64,000 bases of DNA from Paeniglutamicibacter terrestris (lineage in GTDB: Bacteria > Actinomycetota > Actinomycetes > Actinomycetales > Micrococcaceae), in NCBI RefSeq assembly GCF_012271785.1, contig NZ_JAAWVT010000002.1, positions 248,001-312,000 of the forward strand. The letters run 5' to 3'. The first letter of the stretch is position 1; each line of letters opens with the position of its first letter. Below the pieces are notes generated by a model, which saw only the letters and a list, made by a program, of their open reading frames with translations, did not search any database and had not been told where the DNA came from. This document shows, one piece after another, positions 55,171-64,000 of the stretch. The translations under genes and the position numbers were made by a program.

Positions 55171-56253
55171 ATGTTTGAGTCCGTACAGGGACTACTCGAT
55201 GAGCACGCAGCCCTTCAGGCCCGCCTCTCGGATCCCGCCGTTTACCAAGATCAGTCCGTCGCCCGGAAGTTGGGGCGCCGCTCCGCGGAGCTCAACGGCA
55301 TTGTTGAGGCGCACAAGCGCTGGAAGCAGGCCACCGAGGACCTGGAAACCGCGCAGGAAATGGCCGATGAGGACCCCGACTTCGCCGCCGAGGTTGAAGA
55401 GCTGAACGAGAAGCTGCCGGTGCTTGAGGAAAAGCTGCGCCGGCTGCTGATCCCGCGAGATCCCAACGACGCGCGCGACGTGATCCTCGAGGTCAAGGGT
55501 GGCGAGGGTGGCGACGAGGCAGCACTGTTCGCCGCCGACCTGTTGCGCATGTACACCCGCTACGCGGAGACCAAGGGCTGGAAGACCGAGCTGATCTCGT
55601 TTAACGAATCCGACCTCGGCGGCTACAAGGATGCCCAGATGGCCATCAAGGGTAAGTCGAGTGACCCGGCCCAGGGCGTGTACGCGCACCTGAAGTTTGA
55701 GGGTGGAGTGCACCGCGTGCAGCGCGTTCCGCAGACCGAGTCCCAGGGCCGCATTCACACCTCCGCCGCGGGTGTTTTGATCCTGCCCGAGGTTGATGAG
55801 CCCGAAGAAGTCGACATCCACCCGAATGACCTGAAGGTCGATGTTTACCGTTCCTCGGGTCCCGGTGGCCAGTCCGTGAACACCACCGACTCCGCGGTGC
55901 GCCTGACTCACATCCCCACCGGCATCGTGGTGGCCATGCAGAATGAGAAGTCGCAGATTCAGAACCGTGAAGCCGCCATGCGCGTGCTGCGTTCACGTCT
56001 GTTGGCTCACCAGCAGGCCATCATCGACGCGGAGAACTCCGATATCCGCAAGTCGCAGGTGCGCACCATGGACCGCTCCGAGCGCATCCGTACCTACAAC
56101 TACCCGGAAAACCGGATTGCCGATCACCGCACCGGCTACAAGGCCTACAACCTTGACCACGTGATGAACGGTGAGCTGGATCCGTTGATCAACTCCTGCA
56201 TCGAGATGGATGAGCAGCAGCGTCTTGACGCCATCGGCGGGGACAAGGAGTAG
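55171..56253 (+). CDS. prfA: peptide chain release factor 1
   Basis: A 360-residue class I release factor. The ATG at 55171 follows GAAAGAAG; the longer frame upstream is not conserved. GGQ is at 232-234 within [16 protein letters not shown], and the anticodon-mimic region lies near 180-200 ([18 protein letters not shown]). It ends translation at UAA and UAG. The methyltransferase that modifies its GGQ is the next gene, 7 bp on. No rpmE lies between rho and prfA, unlike mycobacteria. Confidence 0.96.
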   Translation: MFESVQGLLDEHAALQARLSDPAVYQDQSVARKLGRRSAELNGIVEAHKRWKQATEDLETAQEMADEDPDFAAEVEELNEKLPVLEEKLRRLLIPRDPNDARDVILEVKGGEGGDEAALFAADLLRMYTRYAETKGWKTELISFNESDLGGYKDAQMAIKGKSSDPAQGVYAHLKFEGGVHRVQRVPQTESQGRIHTSAAGVLILPEVDEPEEVDIHPNDLKVDVYRSSGPGGQSVNTTDSAVRLTHIPTGIVVAMQNEKSQIQNREAAMRVLRSRLLAHQQAIIDAENSDIRKSQVRTMDRSERIRTYNYPENRIADHRTGYKAYNLDHVMNGELDPLINSCIEMDEQQRLDAIGGDKE

Positions 56254-56260
56254 CTCCACC

Positions 56261-57130
56261 GTGACCCACACACCTTCCGGCGCGACGCTGGCGCAGGTGC
56301 TGGCCACCGCCACCGCGGTGCTTGAGGCCGCGGATGTCCCCTCACCGAAGGTTGATGCCGAGCTGTTGGCTGCCCACGTGTTGGGGGTCAGCCGCGGCCG
56401 ATTGGCCACCATGGTGATGCTGGGGGAGTCGTTCTCCGAATCCGATGCTCCGGCCTTTGCACAGCTGATAGCGTCGCGGGCAAAGCGCATCCCGCTGCAG
56501 CACCTCACCCAGGTGGCCTACTTCAGGTACCTCGACCTGTTTGTGGGCCCGGGTGTTTTTGTGCCGCGCCCGGAGACCGAGTCGGTCGTGCAGCTGGCCA
56601 TCGACGTGGCAGCAACTCTGACGAACCCGCTGATGGTAGATCTGGGCACCGGATCCGGAGCCATCGCCGGTTCGCTGGCGCACGAGGTCCCCGGTGCCCA
56701 GGTGTATGCGGTGGAGCTGTCCGAGCAGGCCTACGCCTACGCGGCGCGCAATCTGGAGCCGCTGGGGGTCACCTTGGTGCGTGGGGATCTCACCGATGCT
56801 CTGCCCGAACTTGATGGACGCTGTGATGTGGTGGTGTCCAATCCGCCTTACATCCCGGCCAACGCCGTGCCGCGGGAACCCGAAGCCCGGGACCACGACC
56901 CGGCGATGGCCCTGTACGGCGGCGGGGAAGACGGCATGGTGCTGCCACGGGCGGCTGCCGCTTCGGCTGCTCGGCTCTTGCACCCCGGTGGGTACTTCGT
57001 GATGGAACATGCCGAGGTCCAGGCCCCGGCGATGGCGGCGATGTTTAGGGCCACCGGTCACTGGGAGAATGTGAAGACTCATCAAGACCTGAACGGACGC
57101 GACCGTGCCACCAGTGGCGTCCGCCGCTGA
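56261..57130 (+). CDS. prmC: release factor glutamine methyltransferase
   Basis: A 289-residue SAM enzyme from the GTG at 56261 (AAGGAG upstream, overlapping the prfA stop). Helical N-terminal domain, VDLGTGSGAIAGSLA as SAM loop, and the catalytic NPPY at 194-197. It methylates Gln of the GGQ motif of release factors. Confidence 0.94.
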   Translation: MTHTPSGATLAQVLATATAVLEAADVPSPKVDAELLAAHVLGVSRGRLATMVMLGESFSESDAPAFAQLIASRAKRIPLQHLTQVAYFRYLDLFVGPGVFVPRPETESVVQLAIDVAATLTNPLMVDLGTGSGAIAGSLAHEVPGAQVYAVELSEQAYAYAARNLEPLGVTLVRGDLTDALPELDGRCDVVVSNPPYIPANAVPREPEARDHDPAMALYGGGEDGMVLPRAAAASAARLLHPGGYFVMEHAEVQAPAMAAMFRATGHWENVKTHQDLNGRDRATSGVRR

Positions 57131-57160
57131 ATATCCCACCAGACATGGAAGAATGATCAC

Positions 57161-58066
57161 GTGACTTCACGTTTTGACGCCCACGACAGCATTGACCTCG
57201 AAGCAGGGCTCGAGGCGGCGCGCACGGCACTTGCGGCTAACCGCTGCATTGTCATGCCCACTGACACCGTTTATGGCATTGCCGCCGATGCATTTTCCGC
57301 CCAGGCCGTTGCCACGCTGCTGGCAGCCAAGGGCCGCGGCCGCTCGATGCCGCCACCGGTGCTGATGCCGGCGATGGCTACGATGGACGGTCTGGCGACC
57401 GATGTGCCATTGGTCGCTCGGAACCTCGCAGAGAAGTTCTGGCCCGGTGCCCTCACCCTGATTCTGCCGGCCCAACCGTCGCTCACCTGGGATTTGGGGG
57501 AGACCCGCGGAACGGTGGCGCTTCGGGTCCCGGACGATGAGGTGGCCCGCGCCCTGCTACGCACCACCGGCCCCTTGGCCGTTTCTTCGGCTAATCGCAC
57601 CGGTCACCCGGCGGCAGCAACCGCCGCCGAAGCCTTTGACCAGCTCGGAGAATCCGTGGAGGTTTATCTAGAGGCCGGGCCGCGCCCCGTCTCCGGTGAG
57701 GCCCTGAGCTCCACCATCATCGACTGCACGCTCACCCCGCCGCGCGTGGTGCGTGCCGGTGCGCTGAGCCTGGAGCAACTGCGAACCGTGGCCCCGGAAC
57801 TCCTGGATATCGATGGCCACTCAGCGATCGACGAAGGCGAAGACGCTGTCGTGCCCACTGACGCTGCCGAGATCGCCGAAGCTACCGACGTTGCGGATGC
57901 CGCCGAGCTCGGTGAGGACGTTCAGACGACAGAACCCGTAGAGACTGCCGCACCAGAACTGGCTCTTGAGATCGACGCCGATGCCGAAAGCACTCCCGGC
58001 ACCTCCGCTGCACAGCAGGAGGACACGAATGGAGTAACGCCCGGGGAGTCTCCCCGCGAATCATGA
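57161..58066 (+). CDS. tsaC: L-threonylcarbamoyladenylate synthase (TsaC/Sua5 family) with acidic tail
   Basis: A 301-residue protein from a GTG after GGAAGAA. YrdC domain at ~10-205: RCIVMPTDTVYGIAADAF, LAAKGRGRSMPPPVL, VPDDEVARALLRTTGPLAVSSANRTG. It makes threonylcarbamoyl-AMP for t6A37 of tRNAs. The C-terminal ~90 residues are a Glu/Asp/Ala-rich tail, not the Sua5 domain, and look disordered. The stop overlaps wecA (ATGA). Confidence 0.93.
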   Translation: MTSRFDAHDSIDLEAGLEAARTALAANRCIVMPTDTVYGIAADAFSAQAVATLLAAKGRGRSMPPPVLMPAMATMDGLATDVPLVARNLAEKFWPGALTLILPAQPSLTWDLGETRGTVALRVPDDEVARALLRTTGPLAVSSANRTGHPAAATAAEAFDQLGESVEVYLEAGPRPVSGEALSSTIIDCTLTPPRVVRAGALSLEQLRTVAPELLDIDGHSAIDEGEDAVVPTDAAEIAEATDVADAAELGEDVQTTEPVETAAPELALEIDADAESTPGTSAAQQEDTNGVTPGESPRES

Positions 58067-59181
58067 GAAGTTATCTGCTGCTGATCGGGATCGCCTTCAT
58101 GACCTCGTATCTGCTCACTCCGGTCATGCGTGTTGTGGGCTCGAGGTTAATGCCGCAGCAACCGGTGCGCGCTCGTGACTTCCATCAGGTCCCGACTCCG
58201 AAGCTCGGTGGTGTGGCCATTGTTGGTGGGCTGTACCTCGGGATCGGTGTCGCCTCGCAGATCCCGTTCTTCCACGGGATCTTCAAATCCGCTGAACCGA
58301 TCCGCGGGGTCCTGATAGGTCTGGGCATCATCTTGGTGATGGGGATCCTCGATGACCTGATTGATCTGCGGTGGTGGATCAAGCTCATCGGACAAATAGC
58401 GGTGGGCCTGGTCATTGTCCAACACGGAATCTTGCTCAAGGCACTTCCCGTCGGCTCGCTACACATAGATTCCCCGGTGCTGCAGGTTGTTGTCACGGTG
58501 CTGGTCATCGTGGGAACCATGAACGCCATCAACTTTGTTGACGGGCTCGACGGACTCGCCGCCGGCATCTCTGCGATCGGCGCAGCAACCTTCTTTGTAT
58601 ACAGTTACCTGCTTGCTACCCGCGTCAGCGACGAGGATTACTCCAACTTCTCCGCCCTGATGTGTGCTGTTCTGCTGGGTGCAACACTGGGTTTCCTGCC
58701 GCACAATTTTCAGCCAGCGTCCATCTTTATGGGGGAGACCGGGGTGCTGGCCATCGGCCTGCTATTTGCGGTTTCCACCTTGGCCGTCACGGGCGATGTG
58801 CTGGGTGAGGACGCCTTCCGTTTCCGGAATGTTCCAGCGTTTATGCCGGTGATTCTCCCGGTCGCCGTCATAGTGCTGCCATATCTTGATTTGCTGCTCT
58901 CGATTATCAGGCGCAGTGCCAAGCGGAAGTCCCCCTTCAGTGCTGACCGTGGCCATATCCATCACCGCCTCGTCGATCTGGGTCACAGTCCTCGAGCGGT
59001 AGTTCTGATCCTGTATATGTGGGCCGCTCTGGTCGCCTCAGGGGTGGTAGTTATTTCCCTGGCAGATCGTAGAATTGCCATTCCCCTATATATTGCTGCG
59101 TTTATTTTGGTGACGTTGATCACGTGGATGCCGATGCTCGAGCGGGCTCGGGCCCGGGCTAAGCGCAAGGCCGCGCGTTAG
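58063..59181 (+). CDS. wecA: undecaprenyl/decaprenyl-phosphate GlcNAc-1-phosphate transferase
   Basis: A 372-residue MraY/WecA-family membrane enzyme with about eleven spans. Conserved acidic loops: GILDDLIDLRWW, NFVDGLDGLAAGI, and the HHxH loop RGHIHHRLVDLGHS. It starts assembly of cell-wall linkage polymers by moving GlcNAc-1-P from UDP-GlcNAc to polyprenyl phosphate. Its place before the atp operon matches mycobacterial rfe/wecA. The ATG overlaps the tsaC stop. Confidence 0.93.
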   Translation: MRSYLLLIGIAFMTSYLLTPVMRVVGSRLMPQQPVRARDFHQVPTPKLGGVAIVGGLYLGIGVASQIPFFHGIFKSAEPIRGVLIGLGIILVMGILDDLIDLRWWIKLIGQIAVGLVIVQHGILLKALPVGSLHIDSPVLQVVVTVLVIVGTMNAINFVDGLDGLAAGISAIGAATFFVYSYLLATRVSDEDYSNFSALMCAVLLGATLGFLPHNFQPASIFMGETGVLAIGLLFAVSTLAVTGDVLGEDAFRFRNVPAFMPVILPVAVIVLPYLDLLLSIIRRSAKRKSPFSADRGHIHHRLVDLGHSPRAVVLILYMWAALVASGVVVISLADRRIAIPLYIAAFILVTLITWMPMLERARARAKRKAAR

Positions 59182-59240
59182 CTTTTATCCGTTAGCCCAA
59201 CCCGAGGACTCCTCAAGTGGGCCCCTCCTTCTATCTCGTG

Positions 59241-59246
59241 TAGAAT
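59241..59246 (+). promoter_or_regulatory. candidate -10 (TAGAAT) of the atp operon
   Basis: TAGAAT in the 166-bp gap after wecA, about 100 bp before the first atp-linked gene. No good -35 is seen, which is common in actinobacteria. Confidence 0.4.
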
Positions 59247-59347
59247 TCAAGTTGCCTCCTTGCGGGGCTCGCTCATATCTATCCTTCATGACAGTCAGGA
59301 CGACCTGCTATTTTGGTCGCTTCTGTATACAAGGGAACTGGGATTTC

Positions 59348-59839
59348 ATGATCAAGCCGGAACGCGGCTCAAGAACCAACGGTGCGCTTGTCGCAGCGTC
59401 GGCTCCGCGCTCCCCTTGGATGGGGATTCTGAAGACCTGCACGGCCTACACCGCTGGTGCCGGACTCGTTCTCTCCCTTGCCGCATGGCCGATTCTGAGT
59501 GGGGTAATCGCCGGTTCCTTGGCCTTCGGGTGCGCATTGATTGTCGTTTTCTTCGGCGTCAGCCTCCTTGTTGCCGAATTTGCCGGGAGATATCGCGCCA
59601 GCTGGGCGCTTCCCGCCTTCTTGTTCATGTATATGGCCAAGATCTTAGGCATGGGTTTTCTGGTGCTCTTTGCTTCGTTGCCATCATGGGTGCTTGCGCC
59701 CTACTTCATGTGGGGCGCCATTGGTTCCCTCGTGTTGTGGCAGTTTGGCGAGATCCGCGCCTTTTCCCGGGCACGGCTACCCATTTTTAATGACGACGAT
59801 CCATCGCCTTCCGATTCTTCGGGAGGCAAGCGTGGATAA
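59348..59839 (+). CDS. AtpI-like membrane protein
   Basis: A 163-residue protein with four membrane spans (TAYTAGAGLVLSLAAWPILSG onwards) and a polar, acidic C-terminus (NDDDPSPSDSSGGKRG). The ATG at 59348 follows AAGGGAACTGGG. It corresponds in position and topology to the ATP synthase I-like protein found before atpB in actinobacteria (Rv1303 in M. tuberculosis). AtpI assists c-ring assembly in some species; here by inference. It overlaps the next gene by 8 bp. Confidence 0.8.
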   Translation: MIKPERGSRTNGALVAASAPRSPWMGILKTCTAYTAGAGLVLSLAAWPILSGVIAGSLAFGCALIVVFFGVSLLVAEFAGRYRASWALPAFLFMYMAKILGMGFLVLFASLPSWVLAPYFMWGAIGSLVLWQFGEIRAFSRARLPIFNDDDPSPSDSSGGKRG

Positions 59840-60080
59840 CTCTGAACCAGACCGCTCGTTAGAGCCGAAGTTTGCCTCAGTGCGAGAGTACGCCAACTAC
59901 ATTATTGGCGGGTTCATCGCGTGGGGTTTGATAGGCTGGGGTCTGGATCTCTTGCTGGATACTCGCTGGATTGTTTTCCTCGGTGCGCTCTTAGGTGCAA
60001 CGGCCGGATACTTTCTCGCTCGCCACCATTTACGGCATCGAAGCCGTGGGTTGCCGCCAAGTGATGAGATCGACCATTAG
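59832..60080 (+). CDS. AtpZ/AtpI-family small membrane protein
   Basis: An 82-residue protein from a GTG at 59832, with GGGAGG upstream. Two membrane hairpin spans: YIIGGFIAWGLIGWGLDLLL and WIVFLGALLGATAGYFLA, matching the AtpZ-type two-span pattern (GxxxWGxxGWxLD). AtpZ is implicated in Mg2+/Ca2+ transport linked to ATP synthase. It lies just before atpB. Confidence 0.82.
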   Translation: MDNSEPDRSLEPKFASVREYANYIIGGFIAWGLIGWGLDLLLDTRWIVFLGALLGATAGYFLARHHLRHRSRGLPPSDEIDH

Positions 60081-60158
60081 AACTTCACACGGTGAATGGC
60101 GCCCTGCGCCGAATCACCAAATTTGTCCCATGACCGAAACTGCAGAGAGGACAGCGCG

Positions 60159-60965
60159 TTGACCGCGTTTGCGCTTCCGACGGCCACTGAACCTTACGTC
60201 CCGCCGTCGATATCCGACACCCACCTTCCCGAGGTGCTGCCATGGTTAGCCGAGTACGGGACTGGTTTCGGCAAGCAGATGATCATGATCATCCTCTCGA
60301 TCATCTTGATCGTGTGGTTCTTCAAGTCAGCTATTAAGAACCCCAAGTTGGTTCCAGGCAAGGCACAGTTCCTGGCCGAAAGCGCTTACGGATTCGTCCG
60401 TAACAGCGTGGGCCGCGACATCATTGGCGAGAAGAACTTCGCTCAGTGGGTTCCGTTGCTGTTTGCCACCTTCTTCTTCGTCTTGCTGAACAACCTCTTT
60501 GGGGCCATCCCGTTCCTGCAGATTCCCTCCTTCTCCCACGCTGGTTCCGCCTACGCCATGGCCATCATTATCTATGGCACCTGGATTGCAGTCGGCGTGA
60601 AGAATCACGGAATTCGCTACTTCAAGCTTGCCGTCGTTCCTTCGGGCGTCCCGAACTGGATCATGCCGCTGATGGTGCCGTTGGAAATCATTTCCAACTT
60701 CATCGTTCGTCCGCTGACTCACTCGTTGCGTTTGATGGCGACCATGCTTTCGGGTCACATCATCGTGATGCTCGCCGCAACCGGCGCTCGCCACTTGATC
60801 ATGGTGCAGGAGTCCTTGGCCCTGAACGCCGTTGGCGTTCTGGTCATCGTTGGCTCCGTAGCGATGTACTTCCTTGAACTCCTAATCATGGTTCTGCAGG
60901 CGTTTGTTTTCACCCTGCTGACCGCTATCTACATCCAGGGTGCCCTGGATGCAGACGCCCACTAA
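60159..60965 (+). CDS. atpB: ATP synthase F0 subunit a
   Basis: A 268-residue membrane protein. TTG start at 60159, with AGAGAGGA at proper spacing. About six spans; the essential Arg is in RPLTHSLRLMATMLSGHI. It forms the proton half-channels against the c-ring. Confidence 0.95.
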   Translation: MTAFALPTATEPYVPPSISDTHLPEVLPWLAEYGTGFGKQMIMIILSIILIVWFFKSAIKNPKLVPGKAQFLAESAYGFVRNSVGRDIIGEKNFAQWVPLLFATFFFVLLNNLFGAIPFLQIPSFSHAGSAYAMAIIIYGTWIAVGVKNHGIRYFKLAVVPSGVPNWIMPLMVPLEIISNFIVRPLTHSLRLMATMLSGHIIVMLAATGARHLIMVQESLALNAVGVLVIVGSVAMYFLELLIMVLQAFVFTLLTAIYIQGALDADAH

Positions 60966-61000
60966 GCACTTCGGGCTCGCACTACTTCACTAAAAGTTTT

Positions 61001-61016
61001 CCCCTTTGAATGGGGG
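61001..61016. repeat. short stem-loop CCCC-TTTGAAT-GGGG in atpB-atpE gap
   Basis: CCCCTTTGAATGGGGGA, identical to the stretch in the terminator at 39412-39476. Stem of four G:C pairs. It may be an mRNA stability or processing element; the c subunit is needed in excess. Confidence 0.5.
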
Positions 61017-61066
61017 AATGACCTCACAACCTGCCGACAGAGTGTCGGTATCTTGAAAGGAACGAA

Positions 61067-61282
61067 ATGGAACTCCACGGCTCCCTTAACATGATCGGCT
61101 ACGGCCTGGCTGCAATCGGCTCGGCCATCGGCGTGGGCATGATCTTCGCTGCTTACATCAATGGCGTTGCACGCCAGCCGGAAGCACAGCGCATCCTGCA
61201 GCCGATCGCTATGCTTGGCTTCGCCCTTGCAGAAGCACTGGCAATCTTGGGCCTCGTCTTCGCCTTCGTCGTCGGCGCGTAG
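61067..61282 (+). CDS. atpE: ATP synthase F0 subunit c
   Basis: A 71-residue hairpin. Glycine-rich first helix [15 protein letters not shown], polar loop ARQPEAQRI and proton-carrying Glu56 in [18 protein letters not shown] precedes the ATG. Confidence 0.97.
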   Translation: MELHGSLNMIGYGLAAIGSAIGVGMIFAAYINGVARQPEAQRILQPIAMLGFALAEALAILGLVFAFVVGA

Positions 61283-61358
61283 TTTCTCTTGATGGTGGCC
61301 CTGCCACTAGTGCAGGTGTCATTACAAGTTGGAACTTAAGAGATAAGGAAGAGTGAGA

Positions 61359-61913
61359 ATGATCAGCAACGAATTGATCCTCGCAGCAGAAGCGGGCGCA
61401 AACCCGCTGCTTCCGAACCCGTGGGAAATTCTTGTCACTGCTGCAGGCTTTGCTGTCCTGTTGTTCATCGTGGTCAAGTACATTGCCCCGGCATTCGAGA
61501 AGTCCTACCAGGACCGTGTCACGGCCATCGAGGGTGGACTTGAGAAGGCAGAAGCCGCACAGGCAGAAGCTAACGCCACCCTGGAACAGTACAAGGCACA
61601 GCTGCTGGAAGCACGCACCGAAGCCAACCGTATCCGTGAGGATGCGCGCGAAGAAGGTGCACTAATCCTGGCTGAACTCAAGACCAAGGCAGCAGAAGAG
61701 TCCGCTCGCATTACTGAGCAGGCTCACCGTCAGATCGAAGCAGAGCGCACCGCAGCAGTTACTTCGCTGCGTGCCGAAGTTGGAACTCTGGCAACCTCGT
61801 TGGCTAGCAAGATCGTCGACGAAGCGCTTGAAAACGATGAGCGTTCAGCTCGCGTAGTCAACAAGTTCCTGGCAGATCTGGAATCCCAGCAGAACGCGGG
61901 TGCATCGAACTAA
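61359..61913 (+). CDS. atpF: ATP synthase F0 subunit b
   Basis: A 184-residue protein. I use the ATG at 61359, eight bases after AAGGAA; a GTG at 61353 is too close. One N-terminal span (ILVTAAGFAVLLFIVV) and a long charged helix (EKAEAAQAEANATLEQYKAQ) forming the peripheral stalk. Confidence 0.95.
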   Translation: MISNELILAAEAGANPLLPNPWEILVTAAGFAVLLFIVVKYIAPAFEKSYQDRVTAIEGGLEKAEAAQAEANATLEQYKAQLLEARTEANRIREDAREEGALILAELKTKAAEESARITEQAHRQIEAERTAAVTSLRAEVGTLATSLASKIVDEALENDERSARVVNKFLADLESQQNAGASN

Positions 61914-62725
61914 TGGCAGGTGTATCGAGCGAGTCACTGGCCGCGGCACTGACGTCGTTGGAAACCAAGCTTGCACACGCGTCCTTGGAATTGTCAGCTG
62001 AGCTGTTTGGCGCCGTCGAGGTTCTTGACGGCAACGCCGGCCTGCGTCGCGCACTGACTGACCCGGCCCGCGGAGCTCAGGACAAGGCGGGGCTTGTAGC
62101 CTCGCTGTTGCGCGGGAAGGTTTCGGTAACTGCCGAATCCACCGTTGCAGAATTGGCCTCCTCGCGCTGGAGCTCGGCACGAGACATTGGTGATGCACTG
62201 GAAACCGTGGCGGCAACTGCCGCCATCGCGGTTGCCGAGCGTCAGGACGGTTCCGCTGGCCTGGAGAGGCTCGAAGAAGACCTCTTCGCGTTCATCCGAG
62301 TTGTTGGATCCAGTCATGATCTGCAACGTGCACTCGATGATCCACAGGCATCGACCGAAGCCAAACGCGCCCTGGCGCTGCGTCTTCTGCCGAACGCCAG
62401 TGCCGCATCCGCATTGTTGATCCGCCAAGCTGTCTCGGCACCGCGTGGGCTCAAGCCCATCGCATTGCTGGAGCGCTTCGTGGAATTGGTGGCAAAGCGT
62501 CAGGAACGCTGGATTGCTTCGGTGAGCGTCACACGTGACCTCACCACCGAGCAGCTGGCGCGCCTGCAGGCAGGCCTGAACAACCTCTACGGTCGAGAGT
62601 TGAACATCAACGTCGAGATCGACCCGGCACTAGTCGGCGGAATCCGCGTAAAGGTGGGCGATGAGGTTGTTGACGCAACTATCGCTACCCGCGTGTCGGA
62701 TCTGCGCCGCAGGTTGGCAGGCTAG
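61913..62725 (+). CDS. atpH: ATP synthase F1 subunit delta
   Basis: A 270-residue subunit, overlapping atpF by one base (TAATG). Two helical repeats then the conserved C-terminus [20 protein letters not shown]. It is the longer actinobacterial form, but not the b-delta fusion of mycobacteria. Confidence 0.95.
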   Translation: MAGVSSESLAAALTSLETKLAHASLELSAELFGAVEVLDGNAGLRRALTDPARGAQDKAGLVASLLRGKVSVTAESTVAELASSRWSSARDIGDALETVAATAAIAVAERQDGSAGLERLEEDLFAFIRVVGSSHDLQRALDDPQASTEAKRALALRLLPNASAASALLIRQAVSAPRGLKPIALLERFVELVAKRQERWIASVSVTRDLTTEQLARLQAGLNNLYGRELNINVEIDPALVGGIRVKVGDEVVDATIATRVSDLRRRLAG

Positions 62726-62835
62726 ACAGTACCTTCGGGTCTGTCTTGCCAGCCAGTCACCATAGACTGAATCAAATTTCGGTTACCGCTACGATTCACC
62801 GCGGTAATCACAACTTAGGAGAGCAGGGACTGCAG

Positions 62836-64000
62836 ATGGCCGAATTGACCATCAACGCCGACGACGTCCGCAATGCCTTGAATGAGTTCGCAGCGTCCTA
62901 CGAACCGGGCAAAGCAGAGCGCACCGAGGTCGGCCGCGTAACTACGGCAAGCGACGGCATCGCCAAGGTGGAGGGTCTTCCCTCCGTCATGGCGAATGAG
63001 CTTCTTCGCTTCGAAGACGGCACTCTGGGCCTGGCCCAGAACCTTGACACCCGCGAGATCGGTGTTGTCGTCCTTGGCGACTTCGCCGGCATCGCCGAAG
63101 GCCAGCGCGTTGAGCGCACCGGCGAGATCCTTTCGGTTCCGGTTGGCGACGCCTTCCTGGGCCGAGTGGTTGACCCGCTGGGTGAGCCGATTGATGACCT
63201 GGGCCCGATTGCTTCCACCGCACGTCGTGCGCTGGAAACTCAGGCTCCTGGCGTGACGCAGCGTAAGTCGGTTCACGAACCGTTGCAGACCGGCATGAAG
63301 GCCATAGACGCAATGATCCCGATCGGCCGTGGCCAGCGTCAGCTGATCATTGGTGACCGTCAGACCGGTAAGACCGCTCTGGCCGTTGACGCGATCATCA
63401 ACCAGAAGGCCAACTGGGCTTCGGGCGACACCAACAAGCAGGTCCGCTGCATCTACGTGGCAATTGGTCAGAAGGCATCGACCATTGCTGCAGTGCGCCA
63501 GACTCTTGAAGCTAACGGTGCGCTGGAATACACCACCATTGTTGCTTCGCCGGCATCTGACCCGGCCGGCTTCAAGTACCTGGCACCGTACGCCGGTTCG
63601 GCCATTGGCCAGCACTGGATGTACGACGGCAAGCACGTTCTGATTGTCTTTGATGATCTGTCCAAGCAGGCCGAAGCTTACCGCGCCGTATCGCTGTTGC
63701 TGCGACGCCCACCGGGACGCGAGGCCTACCCAGGCGACGTGTTCTACCTGCACTCTCGCTTGCTCGAGCGTTGTGCAAAGCTCTCCGACGAACTCGGAGC
63801 AGGCTCGATGACCGGTCTGCCGATCATCGAAACCAAGGCAAACGACGTTTCGGCATTCATCCCGACCAACGTCATTTCCATCACCGACGGCCAGATCTTC
63901 TTGCAGTCGGACCTCTTCAACGCTAACCAGCGTCCGGCAGTTGACGTAGGCATCTCGGTGTCCCGCGTTGGTGGCTCGGCGCAGATCAAGGCGATGAAGA
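62836..64000 (+). CDS. atpA: ATP synthase F1 subunit alpha, 3' end cut by window
   Basis: 388 residues of an expected ~545. ATG after TAGGAGAGC. Beta-barrel N-terminus; Walker [44 protein letters not shown] reaches the edge. The catalytic-ring partner beta (atpD) would follow outside. Confidence 0.96.
   Translation, partial: MAELTINADDVRNALNEFAASYEPGKAERTEVGRVTTASDGIAKVEGLPSVMANELLRFEDGTLGLAQNLDTREIGVVVLGDFAGIAEGQRVERTGEILSVPVGDAFLGRVVDPLGEPIDDLGPIASTARRALETQAPGVTQRKSVHEPLQTGMKAIDAMIPIGRGQRQLIIGDRQTGKTALAVDAIINQKANWASGDTNKQVRCIYVAIGQKASTIAAVRQTLEANGALEYTTIVASPASDPAGFKYLAPYAGSAIGQHWMYDGKHVLIVFDDLSKQAEAYRAVSLLLRRPPGREAYPGDVFYLHSRLLERCAKLSDELGAGSMTGLPIIETKANDVSAFIPTNVISITDGQIFLQSDLFNANQRPAVDVGISVSRVGGSAQIKAMK

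Noticed and set aside
60130-60162. A 10-residue frame whose TGA overlaps the atpB TTG start
   Set aside because: No ribosome binding site precedes it; the overlap is probably chance.

Overview
This 64 kb window is chromosomal DNA from a high-GC Gram-positive bacterium, most likely a member of the Micrococcaceae (an Arthrobacter, Glutamicibacter or Paeniglutamicibacter type). The inference rests on gene content and order: a fused E1-E2 2-oxoglutarate dehydrogenase (kgd/odhA), a SigR-RsrA redox switch, the tiny ribosomal protein bL37, a UPF0182 protein beside a PDZ/Lon-like protease, and the actinobacterial block argS-lysA-hom-thrC-thrB-rho-prfA-prmC-tsaC-wecA-atp. GTG and TTG starts are common and several are decided by ribosome binding sites. 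No phage, insertion sequence, CRISPR array or defence island is visible. This is core chromosome.

Layout. 1-10.1 kb: a truncated ThiF-like E1 protein, a YgjP-type metallopeptidase, a DUF2342 protein, a Ser/Lys-dyad PDZ protease, UPF0182, two identical initiator tRNAs each with its own terminator, and a long disordered protein ending in a DUF2568 membrane domain. 10.1-15.2 kb (minus): aroA-rsgA-hisN-mntR-crcB-crcB, a compact run linking shikimate synthesis, ribosome assembly, histidine synthesis, a manganese-type DtxR regulator and a two-subunit fluoride channel. 15.2-21.3 kb: sigR-rsrA with a SigR-type promoter, bL37, a degenerate SGNH hydrolase, and kgd.

22-31 kb: two CNNM/CorC-type membrane proteins, a ZnuABC-like metal importer with a Fur/Zur regulator nearby, a cupin, a UlaG-like hydrolase, and a divergent cysteine desulfhydrase/mercaptopyruvate sulfurtransferase pair. 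31-45.5 kb: a HIT protein, the large helicase HrpA, a three-gene ABC importer behind a consensus CRP-type site, cardiolipin synthase, a VanY-type carboxypeptidase, a NarL-family two-component system and a monofunctional peptidoglycan glycosyltransferase.

45.7-64 kb: tRNA-Arg(CCG) next to argS, then lysine/threonine synthesis (lysA, hom, thrC, thrB), rho, translation termination (prfA and its methyltransferase prmC), tsaC, wecA, and the ATP synthase operon (atpI-like, atpZ-like, atpB, E, F, H and the first part of A), cut by the window edge. The most useful second-look items are regulatory sites (SigR, CRP-like, metal operator), degenerate catalytic motifs, the mntR-crcB linkage, and a short stem-loop shared by two distant loci. 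I did not find a convincing wholly new system.
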